A program made the position numbers and the translations under genes. Below the pieces are notes generated by a model. It worked only from the letters and a program-made list of their open reading frames with translations, had not been told where the DNA came from and searched no databases. From Actinomyces sp. Marseille-P3109 (GTDB lineage Bacteria; Actinomycetota; Actinomycetes; Actinomycetales; Actinomycetaceae), in NCBI RefSeq assembly GCF_900323545.1, contig NZ_OOHN01000008.1, forward strand, positions 859,144 through 923,143: a DNA stretch of 64,000 bases, written 5' to 3'. This document shows, piece after piece, positions 1-9,800 of this stretch. How positions within the stretch are numbered: position 1 is the first letter of the stretch; each line of letters opens with the position of its first letter.

Positions 1-2
1 CC

Positions 3-1358
3 TCCCTCCTGGCGTCCCCCACCGTGGCCCGCCCCGGACTGGCCCTGTCCGCTGCCAGGGGCCCCGCCACCTGGGCCGGCGGAGAAGAACCGCTCGCCTC
101 AGCCCTCGTCGAGGCCGTCGCCCAGGAGGCCGACGTCGAGTGCCAGGTCGGTATCGCCGACTCCCTGTCCGGAGCCGTCCTGGCCGCCCGTCAGGGTCTC
201 ATCGTCGAACCGGGACGGACCCCCGACTTCCTCGCCCCCTGGCCCCTGGACTCGCTCCTGGCCTGCCTGCCCCTCAGGCGCCTGCGACGTGACGCCCGCC
301 CCCTGCTGGAGACCTTCGCCCGACTCGGACTGCGCACTCTGGCAGACCTGGCGGCCCTACCCGGAAAAGATGTCACCGCCCGCTTCGGGCCCCTGGGAGA
401 ACGGCTCCACCACCTGGCCGCCGGTACCCACCACGAGGCCCCTGCCATGACCCGGCCGGCCCAGGACATCGCCGTCACCTCCACCCTCGACCCGCCTGTG
501 GAACGTACGGACACCGCCGCCTTCGCCGCCCGGCACCTCGCCGAGACCCTGGCGGCCCGGCTCCTGTCAGAAGGCCTCGCCGTCGGACGCCTCGCCATTG
601 AGGCCCGCTGCGCCGACGGCGCCGAGCTGGTCCGCACCTGGATGCTGGAGACCACTCCCACCACCATGGAGCTCACCGACCGCGTACGTTGGCAGCTCGA
701 GGGCTGGCTCTCCGGACGCTCCGGGCGCCCACCCTCCTCCGGACTGATCCACCTGAGCCTGACGGCCCTCGAGCTGAGCCCCGCAGCAGCAGCCCAGGCA
801 GGGCTGTGGCAGGCACCCGGGCAGCAGGCCGAAGCGCGCGCCCGTCGCGCCGCGGAACGGGTGGAGTCCCTCATCGGGGCCGGCACCGTCCAGGTGCCCA
901 GGATCGTGCCCGGACGCGACCCGCGCTCGCGGGTGCGAATGGTTCCCTGGGGAGAGGGGGAGTGCGCGGATGAGTCCGGCGGTGACGGCTCGGCCCCCTG
1001 GAGCGGCGCCCTGCCCGAGCCCTCGCCCTCCGTCGTCCTGCCCCGGCCGCTTCCCGCGCGGCTCACTGACGTCCAAGGGCGCGAGCTCGGTGTCGACATC
1101 CACGGCCAGCTCGACGGCGTCCCCGGCTTCCTGAGCATCGGTGATGGCGTGGCCAATAGTGCTGTCGATAATGCTGGCGATGGTGAGGTCGGGATGGAGT
1201 CTGTGCTCCTGTGGGCCGGGCCCTGGCCGGTCGACGAGGGCTGGTGGACCCCGCAGGGGGCCTCGCGCCGCGCCTACCTCCAGGTGGTTACCGATACTGG
1301 CCCGCCCCGCCTGCTGGTGCGTTCAGGCGGATGGTGGCTCGATGCCGTGTACTCCTGA
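3..1358 (+). CDS. imuB: ImuB-like Y-family DNA polymerase homologue (5' end outside window)
   Basis: The frame is open from the first bases of the window, so the gene starts upstream; a GTG at 24 is only an internal valine. What remains (about 450 residues) has the little-finger and C-terminal regions of the ImuB family, a catalytically inactive Y-family polymerase relative that links the DnaE2 polymerase to the sliding clamp during SOS mutagenesis. Visible family features are the helix-hairpin-helix-like stretch 'LGLRTLADLAALPGKDV' and the typical C-terminal end with 'WAGPWPVDEGWW' and a final WLDAVY. No clear QLPLW-type clamp-binding motif is seen here. dnaE2 lies 5.5 kb downstream on the same strand, which supports the assignment. 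Its 3' end overlaps the convergent PAP2 gene by 36 bp. Confidence 0.85.
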   Translation, partial: SLLASPTVARPGLALSAARGPATWAGGEEPLASALVEAVAQEADVECQVGIADSLSGAVLAARQGLIVEPGRTPDFLAPWPLDSLLACLPLRRLRRDARPLLETFARLGLRTLADLAALPGKDVTARFGPLGERLHHLAAGTHHEAPAMTRPAQDIAVTSTLDPPVERTDTAAFAARHLAETLAARLLSEGLAVGRLAIEARCADGAELVRTWMLETTPTTMELTDRVRWQLEGWLSGRSGRPPSSGLIHLSLTALELSPAAAAQAGLWQAPGQQAEARARRAAERVESLIGAGTVQVPRIVPGRDPRSRVRMVPWGEGECADESGGDGSAPWSGALPEPSPSVVLPRPLPARLTDVQGRELGVDIHGQLDGVPGFLSIGDGVANSAVDNAGDGEVGMESVLLWAGPWPVDEGWWTPQGASRRAYLQVVTDTGPPRLLVRSGGWWLDAVYS

Positions 1359-2054
1359 TGATGCGCCCTCAGGGTCCTGGGCCGGGCACCGTCGTCCCTG
1401 CAACCACAGCAGCGCCAGCGTGACCAGGCACAGCCAGGCCAGTCCCAGGGACCATCCGGCCAGGACGTCGGTCATCCAGTGATAGCCCAGGTAGACGCGG
1501 GAGGCACCCACCAGGAGGGTCGCTCCCGCCGCTGCCATGATCGCTAGCGCCCGGTGCAGGGATGCCGTCGTGGTCATCAGGACCATCCCCGCCAGCAGGC
1601 CCGCGAAGACGGCCGTGTTGAAGGAGTGCCCTGAGGGGAAGGAGGTGGTTGAGGCGGGGAGGCCCAGAAGGGTGTCGGTCGAGGGGCGTGTACGCCCGAA
1701 AATCTCTTTGAGAACCACCGTCAGCAGGCTGGAGCCGAGCATCGTCGCAGTCAGGACCAGGGCGCGCACGCGGTGTCCCCGCATGAAGAGGAGGGTGGCG
1801 CAGAGCGCGGTCAGGACCGTCAGTCCCACGGTGGAGCCCAGGGCTGTGAACACCTGCATGACGATGGTCAGGGCCGGGTGACGTCCGTCTGCGGCCCAGG
1901 TGGTGATGCCCTGGTCGTGGGGTGCCAGTCCCGTTCCGGCGCTCGTGGTCAGGGCCAGCCAGGAGAAAAGCGACAGAGTGATGACAGCGGTCACGGCCAG
2001 TGCGCAGGCACGTCTGGTGCGCCAGGTGTCGGGCAGGTGGTCGAGTGAGAGCAT
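1323..2054 (-). CDS. PAP2-family phosphatase, membrane protein
   Basis: The product is a multi-pass membrane protein of about 243 residues with the three signature blocks of the PAP2/acid phosphatase superfamily in order: K-x6-RP ('KEIFGRTRP'), PSGH ('FPSGHS') and SR-x5-H-x3-D ('SRVYLGYHWMTD'). All catalytic residues are present, so it is probably an active lipid phosphatase such as a phosphatidylglycerophosphate or undecaprenyl-diphosphate phosphatase; the substrate cannot be read from sequence. The ATG at 2054 is preferred because the 33 residues upstream of it, to 2153, look non-conserved and polar. It sits inside the imuB-dnaE2 interval and is convergent with imuB. Confidence 0.85.
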   Translation of the reverse strand: MLSLDHLPDTWRTRRACALAVTAVITLSLFSWLALTTSAGTGLAPHDQGITTWAADGRHPALTIVMQVFTALGSTVGLTVLTALCATLLFMRGHRVRALVLTATMLGSSLLTVVLKEIFGRTRPSTDTLLGLPASTTSFPSGHSFNTAVFAGLLAGMVLMTTTASLHRALAIMAAAGATLLVGASRVYLGYHWMTDVLAGWSLGLAWLCLVTLALLWLQGRRCPAQDPEGASSGVHGIEPPSA

Positions 2055-2191
2055 GAGCGCGAGGTTATCGACGACAGTCAGGGTGAGGCTATGTGTGCGC
2101 CGTGGGCCGGCTGAGTGGTGTTGCCCGCGCCCAGGCCGTTCGACGGGTAGCATCCGGCGCGAGTAATCGGATCCGGCTCAGGAGGACCTGC

Positions 2192-2839
2192 GTGGCCAAG
2201 CTCTACTTCCGCTACGGTGCCATGAACTCCGGTAAGTCCACCGGGCTGCTTCAGACCGCCTACAACTATGAGGAGCGAGGTCAGCGCGTCCTGCTCATCA
2301 AGGCGGTGGTCGACACCAAGGGGGAGGACTTCGTGGTATCCCGGCTCGGGGTGTCGCGTCGCGTCGACCTCCTCGTTGACGCGGGCGACGACCTGCGCGC
2401 CCTGGTGCGCAGGAGGGGCCTGGCCGGTGCGCAAACCGCCCCAGAAGGGGAGTCGGGCCAGCAGAAGTCGGTGACGCTGCGGGAGGTCCTGGACTGTGTA
2501 CTCATCGACGAGGCCCAGTTCCTCACGCCCCTTCAGGTGGATCAGCTTATGGAGATCGTGCTGGTCGACGACGTTCCCGTCCTGGCCTACGGGATCCGCA
2601 CCGACTTCCGCACCGTCAGCTTTCCCGGGTCGCGGAGACTGCTGGAGATCGCCCACTCCCTGGAGGAGCTGAAGACCATCTGCCGCTGCGGACGCAAGGC
2701 CATCTTCAATGCCCGCAAGGTGGGGGAGTCCTTCGTCTTCGACGGCGACCAGGTAGCCATCGACTCCGGGGACGTCACCTACGAGTCGCTGTGCGGAAAG
2801 TGCTACCTCGCCGCTGGCGGGAGGCTTCTCGGGCGGTGA
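2192..2839 (+). CDS. tdk: Thymidine kinase, type II
   Basis: This enzyme phosphorylates thymidine (and deoxyuridine) with ATP in the salvage pathway. The 215-residue product has the P-loop GAMNSGKST at residues 9-17, a DEAQF block (the Walker B and catalytic region), and the C-terminal zinc ribbon seen as CRC and CGKC pairs. The frame is open upstream to 2093, but the GTG at 2192 is chosen because AGGAGG lies at 2180-2185 with a 6-nt spacer and the family normally begins a few residues before the P-loop. The next gene, satD, starts 131 bp downstream after two palindromes. Confidence 0.95.
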   Translation: MAKLYFRYGAMNSGKSTGLLQTAYNYEERGQRVLLIKAVVDTKGEDFVVSRLGVSRRVDLLVDAGDDLRALVRRRGLAGAQTAPEGESGQQKSVTLREVLDCVLIDEAQFLTPLQVDQLMEIVLVDDVPVLAYGIRTDFRTVSFPGSRRLLEIAHSLEELKTICRCGRKAIFNARKVGESFVFDGDQVAIDSGDVTYESLCGKCYLAAGGRLLGR

Positions 2840-2859
2840 GCTGAGGCTCCGGGATCGCG

Positions 2860-2881
2860 CTTGTACGGGGAGGAGTACAAG
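2860..2881. promoter_or_regulatory. Palindromic operator candidate 1 for satD
   Basis: CTTGTA, 10 nt, TACAAG; the arms extend to 7 bp (CTTGTAC/GTACAAG). A second copy with the same half-sites and the same 10-nt spacing is centred 74 bp downstream, about seven helical turns. Function is inferred. Confidence 0.6.
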
Positions 2882-2933
2882 GAAGACCGAGAGGGGTGCG
2901 CGAGGAAGAAGTGACAACCACTCCGAGATCTTC

Positions 2934-2961
2934 CTTGTATTCGAAGCATTACAAGCATTAT
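2934..2961 (+). promoter_or_regulatory. Operator candidate 2 overlapping the satD promoter
   Basis: CTTGTA (2934-2939), 10 nt, TACAAG (2950-2955). TTGTAT at 2935 and CATTAT at 2956-2961 could be -35 and -10 elements with a 15-nt spacer, which would put the transcription start near the GTG at 2971. A protein bound to this palindrome would block RNA polymerase, so autorepression by the SatD-like protein is the simplest model. Confidence 0.55.
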
Positions 2962-2970
2962 CGTGAAACT

Positions 2971-3669
2971 GTGAACGTCTCCTACGCGCTCATCGCAGAC
3001 ATCGTCCGCTCGCGCGAGCTTCCCGATCGCAGGCGCGCTCAGCACGTCATCTACGAGACTCTGGACCGTGCCGCTGAAGGTCTGGCGCTGACGCAGCACC
3101 CGTACGCCACGGTCGGCGACGAGCTGCAAGCAGTCTCGGCGACCCTCACCGACGCTCTCGCTCTCACCTTGCGCACGCACCTCCTCCTGCCCGAAGGGCT
3201 GGGCCTGCGCTTCGGTATCGGCGCCGGAGCGATCTCCGAGGTCGAGGGTGAGGTGGTCGGCGGCTCTCATGGTGCGGCAGGGCGCCTGATCCAGGACGGC
3301 TCGGCATGGTGGGCTGCGCGTGAGGCGATCGAGAGGGCGCATCATCTCCAGGATGAGGGGAGATCGTTCGTTCGAACCTGGCTGCGCATCCACCCGGACT
3401 CGGCACGTGGCTCTGGGGGAGCGGGTCGTGAGCGCGAGGGGCTCGTCAATTCGGTGCTGATTCTGCGCGACCAGACAGTATTCCGCTTTCAGCCGCGTCA
3501 GCGGCGCATGATGGCCGGGCTCCTTATGGGGCAGACCCAGGTCGGGGTCGCCCGTCAGGAGAAGGTGAGTCAGCAGGCCGTATCTGATTTCGCCCGCGGT
3601 ATCGGATCCTCCTTGTTGGAGGTTCAAAGAATTCTCGATGGGTTGAGCGAGAAAGGCGAGGGAGAATGA
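2971..3669 (+). CDS. SatD-family protein: cyclase-like N-terminal domain plus helix-turn-helix
   Basis: The product has 232 residues from the GTG at 2971. An earlier in-frame GTG at 2896 would place the palindromic operator inside the gene, so it was not chosen. The family is named after streptococcal SatD and has no firm function. The N-terminal half reads like a class III nucleotidyl-cyclase or GGDEF-type fold: an early 'LIADIVRSR', then 'TVGDELQAV', then 'LRFGIGAG', then a 'WWAAREAIE' helix. The first two contain aspartates where cyclases bind metal. Near the C-terminus 'QEKVSQQAVSDFARG' looks like a DNA-recognition helix-turn-helix. The gene overlaps the next one by ATGA, so the two are probably translationally coupled. 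A ligand-sensing, self-regulating repressor is inferred, not shown. Confidence 0.7.
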   Translation: MNVSYALIADIVRSRELPDRRRAQHVIYETLDRAAEGLALTQHPYATVGDELQAVSATLTDALALTLRTHLLLPEGLGLRFGIGAGAISEVEGEVVGGSHGAAGRLIQDGSAWWAAREAIERAHHLQDEGRSFVRTWLRIHPDSARGSGGAGREREGLVNSVLILRDQTVFRFQPRQRRMMAGLLMGQTQVGVARQEKVSQQAVSDFARGIGSSLLEVQRILDGLSEKGEGE

Positions 3670-4430
3670 CGGCCTTGCTCGTTCTTCTGCTTGCTACCGC
3701 CTCCGCGGTTGACAGCTTCGACTGGATGGGTGGGAGGTCGTCCCGGGCGTCCGTGAGGGCGAGGCTGCTGGTGGGAGTGCCGGTTGTTGCTGTTCTTGGC
3801 ATCCTGGTGGGATGGCCCATCCTTCATCTTGGTGCCGAGGGTGTTGTCGTCGTCATCCTGGTGACCATCGCATGGTTGTGCTGCGGCCTTGTTCCGCGGA
3901 CGTGGTGGGAAAGGTTGTCGAGGTCCCGTCAGCGGGAGCAGGTGGGGCGGTGCGGCTCCGAGGGTGGTGCGGATCGGGCGATGCGGCTCGCACGCCTTGC
4001 CCGTGTGGGCCTACTGCTTCTCGCCGTGGCACTCTGCGTCGTTGTGTGTCAGCCGCTTGGGTCTCGGGCCGCCAAGATGAGCGCCGTCGTCGGAGTCGTC
4101 GTCTTCCTGGCCGTTCCCGCCAATCGAATCGTCTCCGACATTCTTGCTGCTGCTCGCCAGTCCCCACAGGCGGATGAACGGCCGAGCGGCTCGGAGCCAC
4201 CGATGCGTGGCGGTCGCTGGATCGGCCCGCTTGAGCGCATTCTCATCCTCCTGCTCGCCTCTGTCGAGGCTCCCGCTGCTGTTGCCGCAGTCGTTGCCGC
4301 CAAGGGTGTTATTCGATTCCCTGAGATCAGTAAGGATGAGGCAGGGCAGAAGGCCGAGGAGTTCCTGATCGGCTCCTTCACCTCCTGGATCCTGGCCGTC
4401 CTGGGCGCTGTTGTCATTCATGTCGCTTGA
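3666..4430 (+). CDS. Integral membrane protein, SatD partner
   Basis: The product is 254 residues with about six hydrophobic segments: two near the N-terminus, two around residues 110-160, and two in the C-terminal third. Between the blocks are polar, Arg-rich loops. The C-terminal part (an LERILILLLA segment, a 'KGVIRFPE' motif and a final 'AEEFLIGSFTSW' helix) resembles a widespread family of unnamed membrane proteins, including DUF3307-type partners often encoded next to satD. The ATG overlaps the satD stop codon as ATGA, so the pair form one translational unit, and any regulation of satD should apply here too. No enzymatic motif is visible. Confidence 0.7.
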   Translation: MTALLVLLLATASAVDSFDWMGGRSSRASVRARLLVGVPVVAVLGILVGWPILHLGAEGVVVVILVTIAWLCCGLVPRTWWERLSRSRQREQVGRCGSEGGADRAMRLARLARVGLLLLAVALCVVVCQPLGSRAAKMSAVVGVVVFLAVPANRIVSDILAAARQSPQADERPSGSEPPMRGGRWIGPLERILILLLASVEAPAAVAAVVAAKGVIRFPEISKDEAGQKAEEFLIGSFTSWILAVLGAVVIHVA

Positions 4431-4863
4431 GCTGGAGGGGCGGGAGTCCTCGTTGCGGGCACGCAGCCGCCGGACGTCGTCGAACTGTGGGACTGGGTCC
4501 TCGGAGCAGTAGCCCTGCACGGTTATCGCTCATGGTCTTCGATCCGGGGGTGCGCGCAGAACGGGGATCCCGAATGCCTCACCCCATGGGCTCGAGCAAC
4601 GTCCTCAATGCTCAACGCCTGCGCCATCGAGTCGGCCGTGTCCGAGCTGCGCCCGGACTGCCGAGTCCAGTTGCTCGTCGTCGGCGGGACCGCGTGGCTT
4701 CCGGTCGCTGCTGTCGTCCCGTCGGCCGCAAGTTGGTGCGTCGTGGAACGCCGACGGGTCGGGGTGGACTGACAGGGGGAGCGGTTTCGGATTCCTCGAT
4801 TTTTCGTTGTTATCGCGGTGTTTTCTGGGTTTGGTTCGTCGCGCGGTTGGTGGGGGATGGGTG
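4431..4863. other. Intergenic stretch, no convincing gene
   Basis: About 430 bp between the membrane protein and the HNH gene. A frame stays open from 4431 to the TGA at 4770-4772, continuing the frame of the upstream gene past its stop. It has no start codon near its beginning and no recognisable motif. Just before the HNH gene the base composition becomes clearly more AT-rich. Confidence 0.5.
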
Positions 4864-4883
4864 TATGCTGTACATATGTTCGA
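4864..4883 (+). promoter_or_regulatory. Leaderless promoter with half SOS-like box at the HNH gene start
   Basis: TATGCT at 4864-4869 lies 6 nt before the ATG at 4876. The start codon overlaps GTTCGA (4878-4883), one exact half of the actinobacterial LexA box TCGAAC-N4-GTTCGA. The left half, CTGTAC at 4868-4873, keeps only three of six consensus bases. Confidence 0.45.
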
Positions 4884-6870
4884 AGGTGGTGGGCTTCCTC
4901 GTGACCCGGCCGGTGGTGCGGCCGATGGGGTGAGCGCGCCTGCCGGGGAGCCGACGCCGGAGCCTGGGTTCCTGGTGGAGGATGCGGCCGGTTTGCTGGT
5001 GTCCCTGGGTGCGGGCAGCGAGCTGGCCGGTGTGGTGGAGGGGTTGCTGGCCCGTCTGCTGGTGACCGTCCGGGACACCGACGACGAGGGCTCCGCTGCT
5101 GACGGCGATGCAGCGCCAACCCTGTCCACCAACGAGTCGGGCACTGACGCGGCTCTGGTGGCCGCCGCCGAAGAGCTCAGGACGGTGGGTATGGAGGAGG
5201 TCGTCCCGACGGAGCTCATGGCCCTGGGGGCCTCGGGCTTGGGGGAGCTGGCCGCGGCCTGCCGCCGCCTGGCGGCCTGGGCCACCTGGGGCGAGGCCCT
5301 GGCGGCGGCCTGCCTGACCGGGTGCGCCGAGCTGTCGAGTCACCCGGGCCAGTGGGGACCGCATGGTGAGGTCTCGCCGGTGGTGGGTTATGAGGAGCGG
5401 CGGTTCAATGCCACCTGCCTGCTCTCCGCCCGCCTGGGGGTCTCCCGGACCCGGGCCGGTCAGATCGTCGACCACGGTCGGGCCCTCATGAACATGGGCT
5501 TCGCCCCGGTCGAGGCGATGGAGCGCTGCGGGGTTCTGGATTCAGCGAAGGCCTGTCTGGTGACCCGTCGCCTGGAAGCCGTACCCACTCTGGTGGCGCT
5601 GGCGGTTCAGGACAAGGTTCTGCCTCAGGCGCCTGGGCGGAGCGTGTCGCAGGTGGGGCGGGATCTGGACCGGGCCCTGATGGAGATCGACCCCGACGGC
5701 CACGCTGAACGAGCCCAAGCCAATGCCGAGCGCCGGTGCGTCTCCCGCCCCCGGCCTGCGGGCGAGGGCGTCTCCCAGATCCGCCTGCTGCTGCCGACCA
5801 TGGACGCCCTGCTGCTGGATGCCACCCTGGATGCGATCGCCGCTTCGGCTCGGGCTGCCGGCGAGCAACGCACTCTGGGGCAACTGCGAGCCGATGCCCT
5901 GACCGCGATGACCCTCTCCACGCTGCGCACCAGCCAGATGGCGGCCTTCAGCCGGCCCGCCCAGGGGGTTTCCGGTGATCGAGCCGAGGAGCAGACCGGC
6001 GGGGACAGCTCGCAAGCACGGGCATCTTTGCCTGTGATATCAACAAGCTCTTGTGCTTCCCAAGGCGGCTCGGATACCGATGTCACGGCGGGTGCAGGCC
6101 CGGGGAGACTGCTGCCCGATGGGGTGCCCCTGGAAGGGCTTCTGAGCAGATTGAGTGGCCTGATGGGATCGACCAGCCCGTGGTGGACCCCCTCAGCCAC
6201 CGACCACCTCCCCTTACCGGCGGGCATCCACATCAATGTCAACGTCACCGTCCCTCTGAGCAGCCTGGTTGGTCTGGGCCCGCCAGGAGATGGCCCCGCC
6301 ATCAGCGGCGATCCCGGGGGCGGTGAGCGTACTGACGATTCTGAGCTCGGAGGGAGGACTCTCTCCGCCATCAGCGGCAGGAGTCTGCCCGAATCCGGAC
6401 AGCCCCTCTCCACCGGGATGTCCGCCCTGGACCCTGCTGAGTCTGCGCAGGTCGCGGACGTCTCCATCGGGTCGCGGCGGGTGGCGGTGCCGGCCATGAC
6501 TGCCTGGGCGCTGGCCGCCGGCGGGACCTGGAGGCGCCTGGTCACCGATCCGGTGGGCGGCACCGTCCTGGATGTCGGCCGCACCAGGTACCGGCCGCCG
6601 GCGGGGCTTGCGGACCTAGCGCGCGCCCGCGATGGGGCCTGCGTCTTCCCCACCTGCCAGGTGCCGGCCTCCCGCTGCGACATCGACCACCTCACCGCCT
6701 GGGGTGAGGGCGGGGCCACCAGCCTGGACAACCTCGTCACCTTGTGCGAGGCCCACCACCGGCTCAAGCACACCCCCGGATGGGCCCTCACCAGAGACCA
6801 GGCCAGCGGGGTCCTGTCCTGGCACACCCTCGGACTGGCAGCCCTCATCGACCAAGCCCCACCCTTCTAA
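4876..6870 (+). CDS. DUF222 domain-containing HNH endonuclease
   Basis: The product has 664 residues. The N-terminal half is the DUF222 region common in actinobacterial multicopy HNH proteins (the mycobacterial 13E12 repeat family). The C-terminus carries the HNH nuclease: 'CVFPTCQ', then 'CDIDHLTAW', a 'GGATSLDNLVTLCEAHH' stretch and 'LKH', so the zinc-binding cysteines and catalytic His are present. A central Ser/Gly/Pro-rich linker (about residues 370-530) is probably disordered. The ATG at 4876 is chosen over the TTG at 4807 because family members start with MFE and a -10 hexamer sits 6 nt upstream. The next gene, dnaE2, starts 23 bp after the stop. These genes are often mobile or repeated in actinobacterial genomes; no transposase or terminal repeat is seen here. 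Confidence 0.85.
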   Translation: MFEGGGLPRDPAGGAADGVSAPAGEPTPEPGFLVEDAAGLLVSLGAGSELAGVVEGLLARLLVTVRDTDDEGSAADGDAAPTLSTNESGTDAALVAAAEELRTVGMEEVVPTELMALGASGLGELAAACRRLAAWATWGEALAAACLTGCAELSSHPGQWGPHGEVSPVVGYEERRFNATCLLSARLGVSRTRAGQIVDHGRALMNMGFAPVEAMERCGVLDSAKACLVTRRLEAVPTLVALAVQDKVLPQAPGRSVSQVGRDLDRALMEIDPDGHAERAQANAERRCVSRPRPAGEGVSQIRLLLPTMDALLLDATLDAIAASARAAGEQRTLGQLRADALTAMTLSTLRTSQMAAFSRPAQGVSGDRAEEQTGGDSSQARASLPVISTSSCASQGGSDTDVTAGAGPGRLLPDGVPLEGLLSRLSGLMGSTSPWWTPSATDHLPLPAGIHINVNVTVPLSSLVGLGPPGDGPAISGDPGGGERTDDSELGGRTLSAISGRSLPESGQPLSTGMSALDPAESAQVADVSIGSRRVAVPAMTAWALAAGGTWRRLVTDPVGGTVLDVGRTRYRPPAGLADLARARDGACVFPTCQVPASRCDIDHLTAWGEGGATSLDNLVTLCEAHHRLKHTPGWALTRDQASGVLSWHTLGLAALIDQAPPF

Positions 6871-6893
6871 CACTCCAGGTGCCACTGATAGTC

Positions 6894-9800
6894 ATGACCA
6901 GCCGACACCGCTATGCCGAGCTGCACGCCCACTCCGCATACTCCTTCCTCGACGGAGCCAACGAACCCGATGACCTGGCATCGGCTGCCGTCGAGCTCGG
7001 TCTGGAGGCACTCGCCCTCACCGATCACGATGGTGTTCCCGGCATCGTCAAGCATGCTCAGGCGGGTCGTGCCTACGGTCTGCCCACTGTTCACGGCACC
7101 GAGCTCACCCTTGCTGACGGCTCCCACCTGCCCGTCCTGGCCCGCAACCCCGTCGGCTACCACCGACTGGTCTCGGCCATCTCACAGCACAACCTGGACG
7201 CCGGAGAACGGCGAGAACCCGCCCATGACCTGCCCACTCTCGCCTCGGCCCTCCGCGCCGCCCCCACCAGCCATACCGGGGGAGCCTGCGGAACCTGCCT
7301 CGTCCTCACTGGCACCTCCAACGGCCCTCTGCGCCGAGCCCTGGGCGACCCCCGCCGGCCCGGAACCTGGGACCTGGCGGCGGCAGATGCCTGCCTGGGC
7401 CGCCTCGCCGAGCTCTTCGCCGCTCCCGACCGCGGCCGCCCAACCAGCACCACTACCGGTGACACACAGGTGGAGGGAGACGCCACCGTGGGGCTGGCCG
7501 TTGAGCTCACCCTGGACGGGGGCCCCACCGACGCCGCCCTCACCGAGACCCTGACCCGACTGGCTCACGCTCACCGGCTTCCCCTCGTGGCCACCGGCGC
7601 GGTGCGCTGCGCCCGCCCCACCGACGCCCGCCTCGCCGATGTCCTCACCGCCACCCGGCTGGTCACCGACCTGGAAGGAGCCCGCGGTCACCTGCCCGCC
7701 ATCGGCCGCTGGCTACGAGGAGCCCGGGACATGGCCAGGCTCCACCGACGCAGTCCCGACGCCGTCGACCTAGCCGCAGACCTCGCCTCCGACCTCGCCT
7801 TCGACCTGGCCCTCATCGCCCCGGACCTGCCCGACGTCGACGTCCCCACCGGACACACCCCCACGACGTGGCTGCGCGAGCTCACCTATCAAGGCGCCAG
7901 CCGCCGCTACGGCACCCCGCAGGAGCACCCTCGGGCCTGGGAGGTGCTCAACCACGAGCTCGACGTCATCGAGTCCCTGGGCTTCCCCGGCTACTTCCTC
8001 ATCGTGCACTCCATCGTCGAGTTCTGCAGACAGTCGGGGATCCTGTGCCAGGGAAGAGGATCGGCCGCCAACTCCGCAGTCTGCTATGCCCTGGGGATCA
8101 CCGCCGTCGACGCCGTCCGGCACAAGATGCTCTTCGAACGCTTTCTGTCCCCGGGGCGAGCCGGCTACCCGGACATCGACCTCGACATCGAGGCCTGCCG
8201 CCGCGAGGAGGTCATCCAGCACGTCTACGCCCGCTACGGGCGCGACTGCGCCGCCCAGGTCGCCAACGTCATCGCCTACCGTCCCCGCTCTGCCGTGCGC
8301 GACGCAGCCCGAGCCCTCGGCCACCCCTCTGGGCTGCAGGACACTTGGGCCAGGCAGATGGACCGTTGGACCACGGTGCGTCCTGGAGGACTCACAGGGC
8401 AGAGCGACGAGGTTCCCGAGCCGGTCCTCGACATTGCTGAGAATCTGCTGCGTCTGCCCCGCCACCTCGGGGTCCACCCCGGAGGCATGGTCCTGTGCGG
8501 CCGCCCCGTCACCGAGGTGTGCCCGGTGCGCTGGGCCGCCATGGACAATCGCTCCGTCCTCCAATGGGACAAGGACGACTGCGCTGAGGCCGGCCTGGTC
8601 AAGTTCGACCTCCTAGGCCTTGGGGAGCTCACCGCCCTACGCCTGGCTTTCACCACCTTGGCCGAGCGGGGCCAGACCGTCCCCGACGTCATCGAGGAAG
8701 GGGAGCTGCGCACGTCCCAAAGCGGCCGCCCCTGGGGGCTGCACACTCTCCCCGAGGAGGACCCGGCCGTCTACAGACTGCTTGCGGCCGCGGACACGGT
8801 CGGGGTCTTCCAGGTCGAGTCGCGCGCCCAGATGGCCACCCTGCCCCGACTTCGCCCCCAGGAGTTCTACGACATCGTCGTCGAGGTCGCCCTCATCCGC
8901 CCCGGCCCCATCCAGGGCGACGCCGTCAACCCCTACATCCGCCGCAGGCTGGATCGCGAGGAGATCGCCTACCTGCACGACTCCCTCAAGCCCGCCCTGG
9001 CCAAGACCCTGGGGGTGCCGCTCTTCCAGGAGCAGCTCATGCAGATCGCCGTCGACGCCGCAGGGTTCAGCCCCGCCGAGGCCGACACCCTGCGCCAGGC
9101 CATGGGAGCCAAACGATCCATCGAACGCATGGAGGCCCTCCACGACAGGCTCGTGTCCGGTATGAAGGGGCGAGGCATTGACGAGCCCACCGCCGAGAAG
9201 ATCTACAGCAAACTGCGGTCCTTCGCCGAGTTCGGCTTCCCCGAGTCCCACGCCTTCTCCTTCGCCTACCTGGTCTACGCCTCGGCCTGGCTCAAGGCTC
9301 GCAAGCCCGAGGACTTCTACGCAGGGGTCCTCGCAGCCCAACCCATGGGCTTCTGGTCCCCGCAGTCCCTCGTGGCCGACGCGCGCCGCCACGGTGTGCG
9401 CGTCCTGCCCGCAGACGTGAACTACTCGCCGGCCCATGCCACCGTCGAGCAGAGGGAAGACCACCGGCATGCAGACCGATCGGATCAGTGGGAGCCGCTG
9501 ACACCCCATCCTGCCGTCCTGTCCCCGCTCGATGTCCACGACGACCTTGCGGTGCGCTTGGGCCTGGCCCCGATCAGGGGGCTGGGAGCGCGGGCCGCAC
9601 AGGCCATCGTCACCGAGAGATGCGCCCACGGCCCCTACCGGAACCTGGCCGACCTCGCCCGACGTGTGCGCCTGAGCCGCTCCCGCCTTGAGGCGCTGGC
9701 CGCCTCAGGGGCCCTGGACAGCCTGGGGGTGGAACGCCGTCGGGCCCTGTGGGCAGCCGGCGTCCTGTCCGATGAGCACGGTCAATGCCGCGGTGCCTCC

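Noticed and set aside
191..1156. Long minus-strand frame opposite imuB, and many similar frames opposite rpsA, polA, uvrB and dnaE2
   Set aside because: Arg/Ser/Pro- or Gly/Leu-rich shadow translations of real genes with no domain pattern.
4431..4772. Open frame continuing past the stop of the SatD-partner membrane gene
   Set aside because: It has no start codon near its beginning, no ribosome binding site and no recognisable motif; a stop-free stretch of about 114 codons is not rare in GC-rich DNA.
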